Source: an uncultured Pseudohongiella sp. (GTDB lineage: Bacteria > Pseudomonadota > Gammaproteobacteria > Pseudomonadales > Pseudohongiellaceae). From it: DNA of 33,332 nucleotides. Within the stretch, counting starts at the first letter, position 1. Each line of letters starts with the position of its first letter. Below the pieces are notes generated by a model that did not search any database, had not been told where the DNA came from, and saw only the letters and a program-made list of their open reading frames with translations. The position numbers were made by a program, and so were the translations under genes. The DNA lies in the NCBI GenBank assembly GCA_902597095.1, contig CACJWK010000026.1, forward strand, positions 1-33,332, in the 5' to 3' direction. Shown in pieces: positions 7,203-16,878 of the stretch.

Positions 7203-9797
7203 GTGTTAGAAGCCTACAGGAAACATGTCGCAGAACGCGCCAAAATTGGAGTTGTACCAAAACCTCTGTCAGCCGAACAAGTTGCAGGACTGATCGAGCT
7301 ACTCAAGCAGCCTCCCGCCGGAGAAGAGGATTTCCTGCTTGAGCTGCTGTCGCACAGAATACCGCCCGGCGTTGACGAAGCGGCTTACCTGAAAGCGGGT
7401 TTTTTGTCTGCGCTGGCAACGGAAGAAGCCAGTTCCCCCCTCATTGATCGTAAGCATGCGGTCAAATTACTCGGCACCATGTTAGGCGGATACAACATCG
7501 CCACTCTTGTTCAGTTGTTGGACGATGAGCAGCTTGCCACGGATGCCGCCAAGGAATTGGCACATACCCTTCTGATGTTTGATGCCTTTCATGATGTCGC
7601 TGAGAAAGCAGACAAAGGCAATCCCGCTGCCCAGCAGGTGCTACAGTCCTGGGCTGACGCGGAGTGGTTCACGAGTAAAGAGGAAATTCCAGAAAAACTC
7701 ACGGTCGCAGTATTCAAGGTGCCAGGAGAAACCAACACCGACGACTTGTCTCCAGCGCAGGACGCCTGGTCAAGACCGGATATTCCCCTACACGCCAAGG
7801 CAATGTACAAAAACCCGCGCGAAGGCGTCACCGACGCCGAGGCCCAAATTACTGAGCTGGAGAAAACCGGCTACCCCGTCGCGCTGGTGGGCGACGTCAT
7901 GGGAACCGGCTCATCACGTAAATCTGCCACCAATTCCGTGCTTTGGTACATCGGTAACGATATTCCCTATATCCCCAACAAACGGCATGGTGGGATTTGT
8001 ATCGCAGGAAAGATAGCCCCTATTTTCTTCAATACGATGGAAGATGCTGGTGCCCTGCCATTTGAGTGCGATGTTGACGATCTCAATACCGGAGACATTA
8101 TCGACATACGCGTTTATGACGGGAAATTGATTCGCCATGATTCCGGGGAACAAATCACCCAGTTCGCATTGAAAACGGATGTGATCCTCGATGAGCTAAG
8201 GGCAGGTGGACGGATACCGCTGATCATCGGCCGCGGGCTGACTCAGAAAGCACGAGAACATCTCGGCCTGGGTCCTTCAACGGTGTTTCGCTCTCCGGTA
8301 GACGGACAGCAATCTGACAGGGGATACACGCTGGCACAGAAAATGGTAGGCAAAGCCTGCGGGGTCGAGGGAATCCGACCGGGCAGTTACTGCGAACCTA
8401 AAATGACGACTGTCGGCAGTCAGGACACAACGGGGCCAATGACCCGGGATGAATTGAAAGATCTCGCCTGTCTCGGCTTTTCCGCAGATTTGGTTATGCA
8501 ATCTTTCTGTCACACCGCGGCCTACCCAAAGCCGGTTGACATCGATACGCAGCATACACTGCCCGACTTCATACACACTCGCGGCGGAGTTGCCCTGCGG
8601 CCGGGCGACGGCATTATTCACTCCTGGCTGAACCGCATGCTGTTGCCCGATACCGTAGGCACCGGCGGCGACTCTCATACGCGCTTTCCTATTGGGATCT
8701 CTTTTCCTGCCGGGTCGGGGCTCGTAGCGTTTGCCGCGGCAACCGGTGTTATGCCCCTGGATATGCCCGAGTCTGTGCTTGTACGATTTACGGGCGAGAT
8801 GCAGCCTGGCGTTACCCTGAGAGATCTGGTGAATGCCATTCCTTACGCTGCGATAAAAAGCGGTGATCTGACCGTAGAAAAGAAAGGAAAGAAGAACATC
8901 TTTTCTGGCCGGATTCTGGAAATCGAAGGGCTTCCGAACCTGAAAGTCGAGCAAGCATTCGAATTGTCCGATGCCTCAGCCGAGCGCTCCGCCGGCGGAT
9001 GCACAATCCGCCTGAACAAAGAGCCAATCATTGAGTACTTTAAGAGCAATGTGACCCTGCTTCGCTGGATGATCGACAATGGCTATCAGGATGCGAGAAC
9101 TTTGGAAAGACGGGCACAGGCTATGGAGGCCTGGTTGGCCGATCCTCAACTTATGGAGCCCGATCCAGACGCGGAATATTACAAGATCATCGAAATCGAT
9201 CTGAACGAAATCACGGAACCGCTGCTGGCCTGCCCTAACGATCCGGATGACGTCAGACCTCTGTCAGAAGTGCAGGAAACAGCGATCGATGAAGTGTTTA
9301 TTGGTTCATGCATGTTGAACATCGGCAATTTCCGTGCTGCAGCGGAAGTGCTTAAACAAGTCGATGGCAATTTGCCGACCAGACTCTGGGTGGCCCCACC
9401 AACAAAAATGGATGAACACCAACTCACCAAGGAAGGCATCTACAATATTTTCGGAACCTCCGGCGCCAGAACTGAGATGCCGGGTTGCTCGCTGTGTATG
9501 GGTAATCAGGCCAGAGTCGCCCCCAATTCAACCGTCGTCTCCACTTCGACTCGAAATTTCCCGAACCGACTCGGTCAGGGAGCAAACGTTTACCTGGCAT
9601 CTGCTGAACTCGCAGCAGTCAGCTCGGCCCTGGGTAAAATTCCAACGATGGCGGAATATATGAAGTACATGTCTTCGATAGACACAATGAAGGCAGAAAT
9701 CTACCGCTATCTGAATTTTGATGAGATCGAGAGCTTTCAACAGGCAGCCGAGAGAGCAAAGCTGATCCCCACTACCAACGTCGCGGATAGCACTTAG
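7203..9797 (+). CDS. acnB: Bifunctional aconitate hydratase 2 / 2-methylisocitrate dehydratase
   Basis: AcnB interconverts citrate and isocitrate in the TCA cycle, using a 4Fe-4S cluster. It has 864 residues, the family's normal length, with the HEAT-like N-terminal domain typical of AcnB followed by the swivel and catalytic domains. The cluster cysteines are visible at C703 ([12 protein letters not shown]) and C762/C765 ([13 protein letters not shown]), and substrate-site segments include [19 protein letters not shown]. The start is GTG at 7203 with a purine-rich AAAGGAAAAAGAA upstream. In other bacteria apo-AcnB can bind mRNA; nothing here tests that. It stands alone, with a probable terminator downstream. 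Confidence 0.97.
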   Translation: MLEAYRKHVAERAKIGVVPKPLSAEQVAGLIELLKQPPAGEEDFLLELLSHRIPPGVDEAAYLKAGFLSALATEEASSPLIDRKHAVKLLGTMLGGYNIATLVQLLDDEQLATDAAKELAHTLLMFDAFHDVAEKADKGNPAAQQVLQSWADAEWFTSKEEIPEKLTVAVFKVPGETNTDDLSPAQDAWSRPDIPLHAKAMYKNPREGVTDAEAQITELEKTGYPVALVGDVMGTGSSRKSATNSVLWYIGNDIPYIPNKRHGGICIAGKIAPIFFNTMEDAGALPFECDVDDLNTGDIIDIRVYDGKLIRHDSGEQITQFALKTDVILDELRAGGRIPLIIGRGLTQKAREHLGLGPSTVFRSPVDGQQSDRGYTLAQKMVGKACGVEGIRPGSYCEPKMTTVGSQDTTGPMTRDELKDLACLGFSADLVMQSFCHTAAYPKPVDIDTQHTLPDFIHTRGGVALRPGDGIIHSWLNRMLLPDTVGTGGDSHTRFPIGISFPAGSGLVAFAAATGVMPLDMPESVLVRFTGEMQPGVTLRDLVNAIPYAAIKSGDLTVEKKGKKNIFSGRILEIEGLPNLKVEQAFELSDASAERSAGGCTIRLNKEPIIEYFKSNVTLLRWMIDNGYQDARTLERRAQAMEAWLADPQLMEPDPDAEYYKIIEIDLNEITEPLLACPNDPDDVRPLSEVQETAIDEVFIGSCMLNIGNFRAAAEVLKQVDGNLPTRLWVAPPTKMDEHQLTKEGIYNIFGTSGARTEMPGCSLCMGNQARVAPNSTVVSTSTRNFPNRLGQGANVYLASAELAAVSSALGKIPTMAEYMKYMSSIDTMKAEIYRYLNFDEIESFQQAAERAKLIPTTNVADST

Positions 9798-9878
9798 ACG
9801 CTACGCTGGGCAGACAATACGGGCCCACGGTCTGCAAGCTGGCCGTAGTTTGACCGGCGCCGCTCCCCCCACCAAATT

Positions 9879-9913
9879 AAAGTGCTGGGAGCATAGACCA
9901 TTCAGCGCTTTTT
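9879..9913 (+). terminator. Putative rho-independent terminator between acnB and pepN
   Basis: AAAGTGCTG (9879-9887) pairs with CAGCGCTTT (9903-9911), a nine-pair stem with one G-U wobble and a 15-base loop, followed by further T. On the other strand the stem is followed by TTTAATTT, so it may serve the convergent pepN transcript as well. The stem is moderate in GC and the T-tract is short. Confidence 0.45.
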
Positions 9914-9945
9914 CGGTGGCTGAAAAACTCCGCACCTTGCGGCCG

Positions 9946-12630
9946 CTACGCCGGCAGGTTGATCGTGCTCTTTTCTACCACCTCATAAACATCTTTCGAC
10001 AGGCTAGAGATCGATTTGATCCGGAGCAACTCGGCCTGCATTAATCTCTGACGGTTGGCGTCAAATTTTTTCCACCTGGTAAGCGGGGTCAGCAGGCGTG
10101 CGGCAATTTGCGGGTTGATGCTATCCAGCGCTATGACCTGCTCGGCCAAAAATTCATAGCCTGCCCCGGAAGCATCATGAAAACCGAGATGGTTCTGACT
10201 GCCAAAGGCACCAATCAGAGCGCGTACTTTGTTTGGGTTTTTGAATTCGAAGGCGGGATGATCAATCAGCGCCTTGACTGCGGAAAGAGCTCCCGGCTTC
10301 TGCGCTACTGCCTGGACGCTGAGCCACTGATCAACCACCAACGGTTCATCACACCAACGTTTATAAAAATCCTCCAGCGCCTGGTTCGACAATTTTTCAG
10401 ACTCTGTTTGCTTGGCGGCAACCAGCATCCGCAAAGCGGCAAGCTGATCTGTCATGTTGTTCGCAGTTTGAAATTGCTGGTAAGCCACGCCAGCCCAACG
10501 TGCCTCGTCTCCCTGCAGCAGATAGCTCAGGCAAAGATTTCGCAGAGCCCGATTCGCGATAGAGTCGGCGTCTGCTCGGTAAATTGTCGTGGCTGGCACC
10601 GTCTCAAAAAGGTCGGCAAATTGAACGGCAAGCTCAGAAGCGAGGTAGCTCAGAAGCGATTCGCGTGCTTGATATATCGATTGGACGTCCGCGACTTCTG
10701 CCTGCTCTATCAGAGCACTGAGCTGCGGCAGGCTGAGCAAGTGCGCCAACATGGCCCGGTCAAGCTTTTCATCAGCCAATGCCGAAGACAGAATCTCGCG
10801 ATAGGCAACAAGCAGCATCCGGGAGGAGTCGGAGACTGGCTCGCCCGACTGCAGCGCCTGCAGAACTCGCATGGCGAGCGCCTGAGAGGCATTCCATCGA
10901 TTAAAGCCATCTTCATCATGCGAAATGAGCAACGCCAGGCCCTGCTGGGAATAGGCATAATTCAGGCGAACAGGCGCAGAGAAGCCTCTCAACAGCGAGG
11001 GAACCGGTTCGTGCTCTATTCCCGTGAAAATAAACTCCTGTTCCGAGTCGGTTATGTGCAGCACCTCATCAGTCTTATCGCCGGCAAGGCCTGCACCTGA
11101 AAGCACAAGAGGTTTGCCTTGCTGATCTAGCAAACCCATTCGTAACGGAATATGAAAATTCTGTTTCTCAGGTTGGCCAGGTGTGGCCGGGCAGGACTGT
11201 TTCACTTGCAGAGTAAAGGTCTTGTCAGACTGGGAGTAACGACCAGTAACGGTTAACACCGGCGTTCCGGCCTGAGAATACCAGCGTCTGAACTGCTGCA
11301 AATCCACACATGAGGCTTCTTCCATCGCCCGAACGAAATCTTCTGTTGTAACAGCCTCGCCGTCATGACGTGCAAAGTACAGATCACTTCCCCTGCGAAA
11401 GGCCTCCGGGCCAGTAAGCAGGCTGATCATGCGAACCACTTCCGCCCCCTTCTCATAGATGGTGACCGTATAGAAATTGGAAATTTCCAAATAAGAATCA
11501 GGTCTCACCGAATGAGCCATCGGCCCGGCATCTTCAGCAAATTGCACCGTTCTCAAAAACGAAACATCCTCCACGCGCTTTACGGCGCGAGACCCCATGT
11601 CTGCAGAAAACTCGGCGTCTCTGAAAACGGTAAACCCTTCCTTGAGACTTAACTGAAACCAGTCCCTGCAGGTCACTCGGTTGCCGGACCAATTATGAAA
11701 ATACTCATGGGCCACCACCGCCTCTACACGCTGAAATGCCTGATCGGATTGCGTGAGTGGATTGGCAAGTACACAGGAGGTATTGAAGATATTTAGACCT
11801 TTATTCTCCATCGCACCCATATTGAAGTCGTCAACGGCAACAATCATAAAGATATCCAGATCATACTCACGACCATAGACCTCCTCGTCCCATCGCATAG
11901 CGCGCTTCAACGAATCCATCGCGTAGTCAATTTTGTCCAGATCTTTTTGCTCGACGAAGATCTGCAAAGTAACCTCACGCCCACTTGAGGTAGTAAATTT
12001 GTCACTCTTGTGGTCCAGCGCCCCAGCAACCAGTGCGAACAGATAACTCGGTTTTTTGAACGGATCTACCCACCGTACCCAGTGACGGGAAGGTTCTCCC
12101 TCAAGCGTGCCGCGGGCGACACAGTTCCCGTTCGACAACAGCGTAGGATACCGCTCTGCGTCAGCAACAATCGTTGTCGTAAATCGGCTCATTACATCCG
12201 GCCGGTCAAGGTAATAGGTGATTCGCCTGAATCCTTCCGCTTCGCATTGGGTACAGAACATCCGGCCGGATTTGTATAAGCCTTCAAGCGCAGTGTTATT
12301 CTGAGGCTCAATACGAGTGCGACAGAAGAGCATGAAGGTGTCCGAGTACTCCCCCAGAATTGCGTCCAGGTCGAAAATAGTCAAAGAGTCATCAGTCAGG
12401 GTGTACTGATCTTCGGACAGTATCCTGTCGTTCAGTCGCAACTCTTCCAGAACAAGATCCCTGCCGTGCAGTATTAACTCCTGAGCAGCAGGCGATTTAT
12501 ACATATCCAGGGTGGATTCAACGACTGCAAAGTCTTCAAAAAGCTCAAAATGCAGGACGGTTGTGTCAATGCCATATTCCGGCGCCTGATAATCTTTCAG
12601 ATAAATGGTTTTAGCGTCCGCGTGTCTCAT
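9946..12630 (-). CDS. pepN: Aminopeptidase N (M1 family)
   Basis: PepN is a zinc aminopeptidase that removes N-terminal residues from peptides in the cytoplasm. From the ATG at 12630 it is 894 residues, close to the E. coli length. The exopeptidase motif GAMEN is at 272-276, and the zinc site is HEYFH at 308-312 with the third ligand E331 (LKEGFTVF). N-terminal beta-domain, catalytic and C-terminal helical DUF3458 regions are all present. An AAGGA five bases before 12630 supports this start over in-frame upstream codons. It is the last gene of a minus-strand run, 45 bases after the DUF2797 gene. Confidence 0.96.
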   Translation of the reverse strand: MRHADAKTIYLKDYQAPEYGIDTTVLHFELFEDFAVVESTLDMYKSPAAQELILHGRDLVLEELRLNDRILSEDQYTLTDDSLTIFDLDAILGEYSDTFMLFCRTRIEPQNNTALEGLYKSGRMFCTQCEAEGFRRITYYLDRPDVMSRFTTTIVADAERYPTLLSNGNCVARGTLEGEPSRHWVRWVDPFKKPSYLFALVAGALDHKSDKFTTSSGREVTLQIFVEQKDLDKIDYAMDSLKRAMRWDEEVYGREYDLDIFMIVAVDDFNMGAMENKGLNIFNTSCVLANPLTQSDQAFQRVEAVVAHEYFHNWSGNRVTCRDWFQLSLKEGFTVFRDAEFSADMGSRAVKRVEDVSFLRTVQFAEDAGPMAHSVRPDSYLEISNFYTVTIYEKGAEVVRMISLLTGPEAFRRGSDLYFARHDGEAVTTEDFVRAMEEASCVDLQQFRRWYSQAGTPVLTVTGRYSQSDKTFTLQVKQSCPATPGQPEKQNFHIPLRMGLLDQQGKPLVLSGAGLAGDKTDEVLHITDSEQEFIFTGIEHEPVPSLLRGFSAPVRLNYAYSQQGLALLISHDEDGFNRWNASQALAMRVLQALQSGEPVSDSSRMLLVAYREILSSALADEKLDRAMLAHLLSLPQLSALIEQAEVADVQSIYQARESLLSYLASELAVQFADLFETVPATTIYRADADSIANRALRNLCLSYLLQGDEARWAGVAYQQFQTANNMTDQLAALRMLVAAKQTESEKLSNQALEDFYKRWCDEPLVVDQWLSVQAVAQKPGALSAVKALIDHPAFEFKNPNKVRALIGAFGSQNHLGFHDASGAGYEFLAEQVIALDSINPQIAARLLTPLTRWKKFDANRQRLMQAELLRIKSISSLSKDVYEVVEKSTINLPA

Positions 12631-12675
12631 GTTATTCCTTGCTTGAATCCGTCTAATTGCCGTGAAAGCCAAGCT

Positions 12676-13503
12676 TCAGGCCTGTAACTCCACCTCATAA
12701 CCTGAAAACCGACGCAGGTTGATCACACCAGAATCAAAAATCAGGTATTGCCCTTTAATCCCTTTGAGAGTTCCGGATACCACCGGTTCTTTGTCAAAAT
12801 TCAGCGAAGTGATCTTCTCCGGATAAGCCTGTACCGGATAGTCAATACTGACAGGATCAATGCCCTTCAGAACACTCATGGCAAAAAACCCGAACCTATC
12901 CGTTAGCTCTTTAATGTCTTCCTCACAGGCGGCCAGCAACCTGTCTCGTTCGCCGGCCATATCAAGCTCAGCGGCTTTGCCTTTCAACATGTCGCGCCAG
13001 TTGGTCTTATCCGCCACGTGTTGCTTGAACGCCATTTCAAGGGTTCCCGACTGAAGTCTGCTGCGGACTCTCATAATGGCAAGCGCTTGAGTAGCACCCT
13101 GATCGATCCAACGAATCGGAACCTGAGTCGCTCTGGTAATTCCGACTTTCAGGCCAGATGAATTTGCAAGATAAACGATATGATCCTGCATGCAGTATTT
13201 TTCACCCCAGGCAGGCTCGCGGCACGTACCCTGCTCTAAATGGCAGCGCTCCGGGTGGATAATGCAGGAGTCGCACTCGGCGAGTTTTTGAAAGCAAGGG
13301 TAACAGTACCCCTGATTGAAGCTTTTGTTGGTTTTTCGGTTGCAGTGAATACAGTAAATGCCACCGCTGAAAATAAGCTTCAGCTGCTGATCGATTAATG
13401 GGTTCAACGCAATTTCATTGTCACCGAGCCGAGCACTGTATGAGACGGGCTGGCCAAGCCGGCTGCGCATTTTTCGAACAATTCCGCGGGCGATGACGTT
13501 CAA
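12676..13503 (-). CDS. DUF2797 family cysteine-rich protein
   Basis: A 275-residue protein of the DUF2797 family, function unknown. The N-terminal third carries several paired cysteines (CIHC, YCYPCF, CDSC, then further Cys near 90-105) consistent with zinc ribbons. It is followed by a conserved core including HIVYLANSSGLKVGITRATQ, IRWIDQGA and TNWRDMLKG. The segment resembles a GIY-YIG-like fold (YLA..GLKVG.T), as has been suggested for related proteins, but I cannot verify nuclease residues. The start is a TTG at 13503 with a strong AGGAG eight bases upstream, and it overlaps the DUF1315 stop by three bases, indicating translational coupling. Confidence 0.82.
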   Translation of the reverse strand: MNVIARGIVRKMRSRLGQPVSYSARLGDNEIALNPLIDQQLKLIFSGGIYCIHCNRKTNKSFNQGYCYPCFQKLAECDSCIIHPERCHLEQGTCREPAWGEKYCMQDHIVYLANSSGLKVGITRATQVPIRWIDQGATQALAIMRVRSRLQSGTLEMAFKQHVADKTNWRDMLKGKAAELDMAGERDRLLAACEEDIKELTDRFGFFAMSVLKGIDPVSIDYPVQAYPEKITSLNFDKEPVVSGTLKGIKGQYLIFDSGVINLRRFSGYEVELQA

Positions 13504-13811
13504 TGCTTATTCTCCTGCGGGGCCTTCATGAGCCTGATAGTTTGCCAATCGGCCCTCTCGCTTTGGCAATCTGCCTGCAAGGGAGATCCTGTGCGTTCAT
13601 GACTCTCCAGATGATGCGCCTCATACAGAATAAGCAATTGCATGCACTGACCCAGCTGCTCTTTACCCATTCGCTCCTGCTCATTGAAGCGACCAAGAGA
13701 TACTGCCTCTTTAAGCCTTTCATAAATTTCCGGAGACATTCTGCATATGAGCTCCTCGATTGTATCCGGCGGGGTATCCAGCAAATCGAATAAAGCCTGC
13801 TCAAGCGTCAC
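13500..13811 (-). CDS. DUF1315 (YeaC-like) protein
   Basis: A protein of about 103 residues resembling E. coli YeaC (DUF1315): IEELICRMSPEIYERLKEAV, LGRFNE and QCMQLLILYEAHH match the conserved core PEIYQRL...AVELGKW...LQLVMLWQARH. Its function is unknown. The 3' end of the rhomboid gene constrains the start. GTG at 13811 overlaps that gene by 11 bases; another GTG at 13823 is possible. No strong ribosome binding site is visible, so coupling to the upstream gene is likely. The C-terminal 30 residues after the core are polar and not conserved in what I recall. Confidence 0.75.
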   Translation of the reverse strand: MTLEQALFDLLDTPPDTIEELICRMSPEIYERLKEAVSLGRFNEQERMGKEQLGQCMQLLILYEAHHLESHERTGSPLQADCQSERADWQTIRLMKAPQENKH

Positions 13812-14724
13812 GATCTTTCTCACCGGCCGTGATTGGCCTGCCCAGCAGATCTGCTCTTCGGAAAAAGCGATAGTAAACCGCAAAAATGCCCCCCAATAGC
13901 AAACCCGAAAGCAAGCCGCCTATATGAGCGGCGGTAGCGATTGAAGACGACGCAAAAATCTCCATAAGCACAAGCCCCAAGACAAAAGCGACAAACATTT
14001 TGGTCGAAATCAACAGGCCCGAATTAGGCAGGCAATTGGAGAGGGTCCAGACGAAGCCGACCAGACCGTAGATCACCCCGGACATGCCTCCGAAATTGTT
14101 GTAACCCAACTGCCAGTACTGAGCTGTATTCCCAACAAATGCCGTGGCAGCGACCAGCAAGGCAAAAGACCACCAAGGAATTCTGCTTTCCAGCTGACGG
14201 CCAAAATACCAGAGCCACAACAGATTAAAGATCAGGTGCAGCTCTCCAAAATGCAGCAGCATCGGCGTCAACGTTCTCAGCAAAAGACTGAGATTATCGA
14301 TCTCTGCCAGAAGCCCGAGCAGGCTAGCGTTCGGCAGCAAAGGAAAAAACAGGTAGCGTACGCTGGCCGTATTAGTGCCCATACCGCTGACCAACGCGAC
14401 CCCGATACAAGCGATCATCAGCACCCAGGTCAGTGGGCAGCGTCGGAACGAAAAATAAGCCAGACGACCGATTCTTAGCAATTGATCCGAAGCTGATGTC
14501 ACCGAGCTTTCAGCGACACGCTCTCCTGCTTCAGAGTGGTGGAGCGGGGATTTAAGCCAGTGTGCCAATTGTTGCTTAACCGCTTGCTCGTCATCCTCGG
14601 AGTGCACCCAAATGGTTTGCTGCCCTGATTCCTCAACAACCCGATGCGCGATTCCCGCAACCGTCAATCGTCGGCTGAACTGCGACAGGTTGAGCGCGAT
14701 ATCCACACTAACAGCTCTAATCAT
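13801..14724 (-). CDS. glpG: Rhomboid family intramembrane serine protease
   Basis: A GlpG-type rhomboid of 307 residues that cleaves membrane proteins within the lipid bilayer. An N-terminal cytosolic domain (residues 1-90) precedes about six membrane segments. The catalytic dyad is visible as S215 in GGMSGVIYG and H267 in AAHIGGLLSG. The oxyanion/structural motif HFGELHLIFNLLWLWYFG matches the family HFS..H..FNLLWWWYLG. The start overlaps the nadK stop by eight bases, so nadK-glpG-DUF1315-DUF2797 form a coupled chain. The physiological substrate is unknown. Confidence 0.92.
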   Translation of the reverse strand: MIRAVSVDIALNLSQFSRRLTVAGIAHRVVEESGQQTIWVHSEDDEQAVKQQLAHWLKSPLHHSEAGERVAESSVTSASDQLLRIGRLAYFSFRRCPLTWVLMIACIGVALVSGMGTNTASVRYLFFPLLPNASLLGLLAEIDNLSLLLRTLTPMLLHFGELHLIFNLLWLWYFGRQLESRIPWWSFALLVAATAFVGNTAQYWQLGYNNFGGMSGVIYGLVGFVWTLSNCLPNSGLLISTKMFVAFVLGLVLMEIFASSSIATAAHIGGLLSGLLLGGIFAVYYRFFRRADLLGRPITAGEKDRDA

Positions 14725-15607
14725 CTGAGTTAGCCAGCCTGCTGCCCCAACCTAATTTACTCCGACAGGCCTGATAAAACGTGTGACGCAGTGGATGAAT
14801 TAAGCGCAACGGAGATTGCTTTTTCGTCATGAGAATTTCCGTATCTGCTTGAGCCGTATGACAGACCTCGCCGTCACAACTCAACAGCGGGAAGTGCGAC
14901 GTGCGATTTGCCACTACCAGCTTAATTTCACTGTCGCCATCAATCACGACAGGGCGCGAACTAAGTGAATGGGGGTACATGGGCACCAGAACAATAGCGT
15001 TGAGGTCTGGATGCATGATAGGCCCGCCCGCCGACAGAGCATACGCAGTTGAGCCCGTAGGCGTCGCAGCAATCAAGCCGTCAGATTCCTGTGAATACAC
15101 AAAACGGTCATCGACAAACAGCTCAAATTCGATCATCTGAGCAGCCTGTCCGGGATGCAGAACCACATCATTCAAGGCAGACCCGAGCGCATGCCGCTGG
15201 CCGTTTTTTAAGCAGGCAACATCAAGCAAAAAGCGCTTCTCAACCGTGTAGTCACCGGCCAGAACCGCAGATAACTGCTCCTCCAGTTCATCAGGTAGCA
15301 CATCGGTTAGAAATCCCAGTTTGCCACGATTAATGCCTATTACCGGAACGTCATCCGGCACGACAAACTTGGCCATCTTGAGCATACTGCCGTCGCCACC
15401 GACGACGATGACCAGATCGCAATCCGCTGACAGCGTCTCTTTCTCTACAATTTTACAGTCGGGAGCGACCGCAAACCCGGCTGTCGTGGCATCCGTAATG
15501 ACGGTCACGCCATAACCGGACAAAAATCTGAATAGCCGCACACAGGTTTCCGCCACCCCCTTATGACCAGGCCTTCCGACTATGGCAACTTTATTAAATT
15601 CACTCAT
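14717..15607 (-). CDS. nadK: NAD kinase
   Basis: NadK phosphorylates NAD to NADP in the cytoplasm. At 296 residues it is of normal family length. It carries VIVVGGDGSMLK (GGDGS catalytic and NAD-binding motif), GINRGKLGFLTDV, ALNDVVLH (NE/ND motif) and TPTGSTAYALSAGGP. The ATG at 15607 reads MSEFNKVAIVGRPGH. A perfect TATAAT lies about 32 bases upstream (15644-15639), so nadK may have its own promoter in addition to read-through from the upstream genes. Confidence 0.96.
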   Translation of the reverse strand: MSEFNKVAIVGRPGHKGVAETCVRLFRFLSGYGVTVITDATTAGFAVAPDCKIVEKETLSADCDLVIVVGGDGSMLKMAKFVVPDDVPVIGINRGKLGFLTDVLPDELEEQLSAVLAGDYTVEKRFLLDVACLKNGQRHALGSALNDVVLHPGQAAQMIEFELFVDDRFVYSQESDGLIAATPTGSTAYALSAGGPIMHPDLNAIVLVPMYPHSLSSRPVVIDGDSEIKLVVANRTSHFPLLSCDGEVCHTAQADTEILMTKKQSPLRLIHPLRHTFYQACRSKLGWGSRLANSDD

Positions 15608-15638
15608 AGCTTATAGTACGTCTACCGGATACCCCCCG

Positions 15639-15644
15639 ATTATA
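15639..15644 (-). promoter_or_regulatory. Putative -10 element of a nadK promoter
   Basis: A perfect TATAAT occurs on the minus strand at 15644-15639 in the 135-base gap between the upstream PLP enzyme gene and nadK. No clear -35 is seen at 16-18 bases, so it may need an activator or be fortuitous. Confidence 0.35.
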
Positions 15645-15742
15645 GCATGTTCAGCAGCCGCTCAGGCCCCGCCCTCCCAGCTTGAGACCTGTCCACGTTG
15701 CGGACTCACCAAAAATCAATCGATTGACAGCGGTCCAAGCAG

Positions 15743-16642
15743 TCAGGGCTTTTCTTCAGGAAACAACCCACCAGAATGAATCAGGATGACTTCTGTATCC
15801 TCTTGAAGCTGTCCTGATTGCAGCTCCCGATTCAGCCACCAGAACAGCTTCCCCGTGTACACCGATTCAAGCGGCATATCGTGAAGGCTCGAATAAGCAG
15901 CAACAAAATCGCGAAGCTCTGGGCTGGTTTTGGCATAGCCACCAAAATGGCAGTCATCAATCGTCCGCCATCGAATGCAGCAGGAATCCGCGTCATTGTC
16001 GAGCCAGGAGGACACGGCGTCTTCCATCACGCCTGGCGCATTGATGACGGAAATTCCGACCACCTCTATGCCCGTAGCACTCTGCATTGTAAGCCCCCTG
16101 ATCAGGCCGGCCATAGTCGTGCCAGTTCCGCAGGCCAGGCCGACCACGCGTTTTTCAGCCGAGCTTCCCCACCTCAGAAAGTCTGTGATTTCCTCACATC
16201 CTCTCACGCCGAGTGCATTACTTCCGCCCTCCGGGATGCAGTAGAACTCGCCATAGGTTGCGCGCAACCCAGACAGGATCTGTTCGGATTCCTTGCGCTG
16301 ATAGTCCGCTCGGGTCATTGCATGCAGGCGCATACCGCAGCGCAACGCGAAATTCAGCCTTGGATTTAAAGGTTTAATCAACTCGCCGCGCACTACCCCG
16401 ATGGTTTCGATACCGAGACGTTGGCCTGCAGCCGCGACAGCCACCAGGTGATTTGAGTACGCACCACCGAACGTCAGCAGACGAGCGTGACCTTCAGCTT
16501 GCATTTTTAAAAGATTGTGCTTGAGCTTAAAGCCTTTGTTCCCGGTGACGTAGGGATCGATTTCATCAAGGCGAAGCACAGAAATGGTAGCCGCGCCAGG
16601 CAAGGTGTGGAGTCGCTGAAGACGGGGCTGCGCATTATTCAC
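15743..16642 (-). CDS. PLP-dependent D-cysteine desulfhydrase / ACC deaminase family protein
   Basis: A fold-type II PLP enzyme of the D-cysteine desulfhydrase/1-aminocyclopropane-1-carboxylate deaminase family. The PLP lysine is K36 in TGNKGFKLKHN, followed by the substrate-contacting GGAYSNHLVAVAAAG, EGGSNALGVRG and the phosphate-binding GLACGTGTTMAGL. I choose GTG at 16642, giving 299 residues; the longer open frame starts inside tRNA-Asp and its first 20 or so codons are tRNA sequence. The gene begins 37 bases after the tRNA and may be transcribed with it. Substrate is unproven: D-cysteine, ACC and related amino acids are all possible. Confidence 0.87.
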   Translation of the reverse strand: MNNAQPRLQRLHTLPGAATISVLRLDEIDPYVTGNKGFKLKHNLLKMQAEGHARLLTFGGAYSNHLVAVAAAGQRLGIETIGVVRGELIKPLNPRLNFALRCGMRLHAMTRADYQRKESEQILSGLRATYGEFYCIPEGGSNALGVRGCEEITDFLRWGSSAEKRVVGLACGTGTTMAGLIRGLTMQSATGIEVVGISVINAPGVMEDAVSSWLDNDADSCCIRWRTIDDCHFGGYAKTSPELRDFVAAYSSLHDMPLESVYTGKLFWWLNRELQSGQLQEDTEVILIHSGGLFPEEKP

Positions 16643-16679
16643 AGGTGCGGCCCACCTGGAGAAATGTTCTGATGTAAAA

Positions 16680-16756
16680 TGGCGGACCGGACGGGACTCG
16701 AACCCGCGACCTCCGGCGTGACAGGCCGGCATTCTAACCAGCTGAACTACCGGTCC
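16680..16756 (-). tRNA. tRNA-Asp (GTC anticodon)
   Basis: A complete cloverleaf on the minus strand with acceptor GGACCGG/CCGGTCC, discriminator G and encoded CCA. The anticodon loop CTGTCAC gives GTC (Asp). The D-arm TAGTTCAGCTGGTTAGAAT is close to E. coli tRNA-Asp. It lies 29 bases after tRNA-Val. As a G34 tRNA it is a queuosine target. Confidence 0.96.
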
Positions 16757-16785
16757 GCGACATGCATCCGATCAACGGTTGCGAT

Positions 16786-16861
16786 TGGTGGGTGGTGCAG
16801 GGATCGAACCTGCGACCCTCGCCTTGTAAGGGCGATGCTCTCCCAGCTGAGCTAACCACCC
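16786..16861 (-). tRNA. tRNA-Val (TAC anticodon)
   Basis: A complete cloverleaf on the minus strand with acceptor GGGTGGT/ACCACCC, discriminator A and encoded CCA. The anticodon loop CTTACAA gives TAC (Val). It is the first gene behind the promoter at 16879-16906 and is followed by tRNA-Asp. Confidence 0.96.
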
Positions 16862-16878
16862 GTCACAGGAGACAGCGA

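Noticed and set aside
8277..8954. A 225-codon minus-strand ORF inside acnB
   Set aside because: Shadow of the acnB catalytic domain; no motif and no start signal.
10108..11100. A 330-codon plus-strand ORF antisense to pepN
   Set aside because: It lies wholly within the strongly supported pepN frame; composition (many Arg, Gln, Leu) is typical of an antisense shadow.
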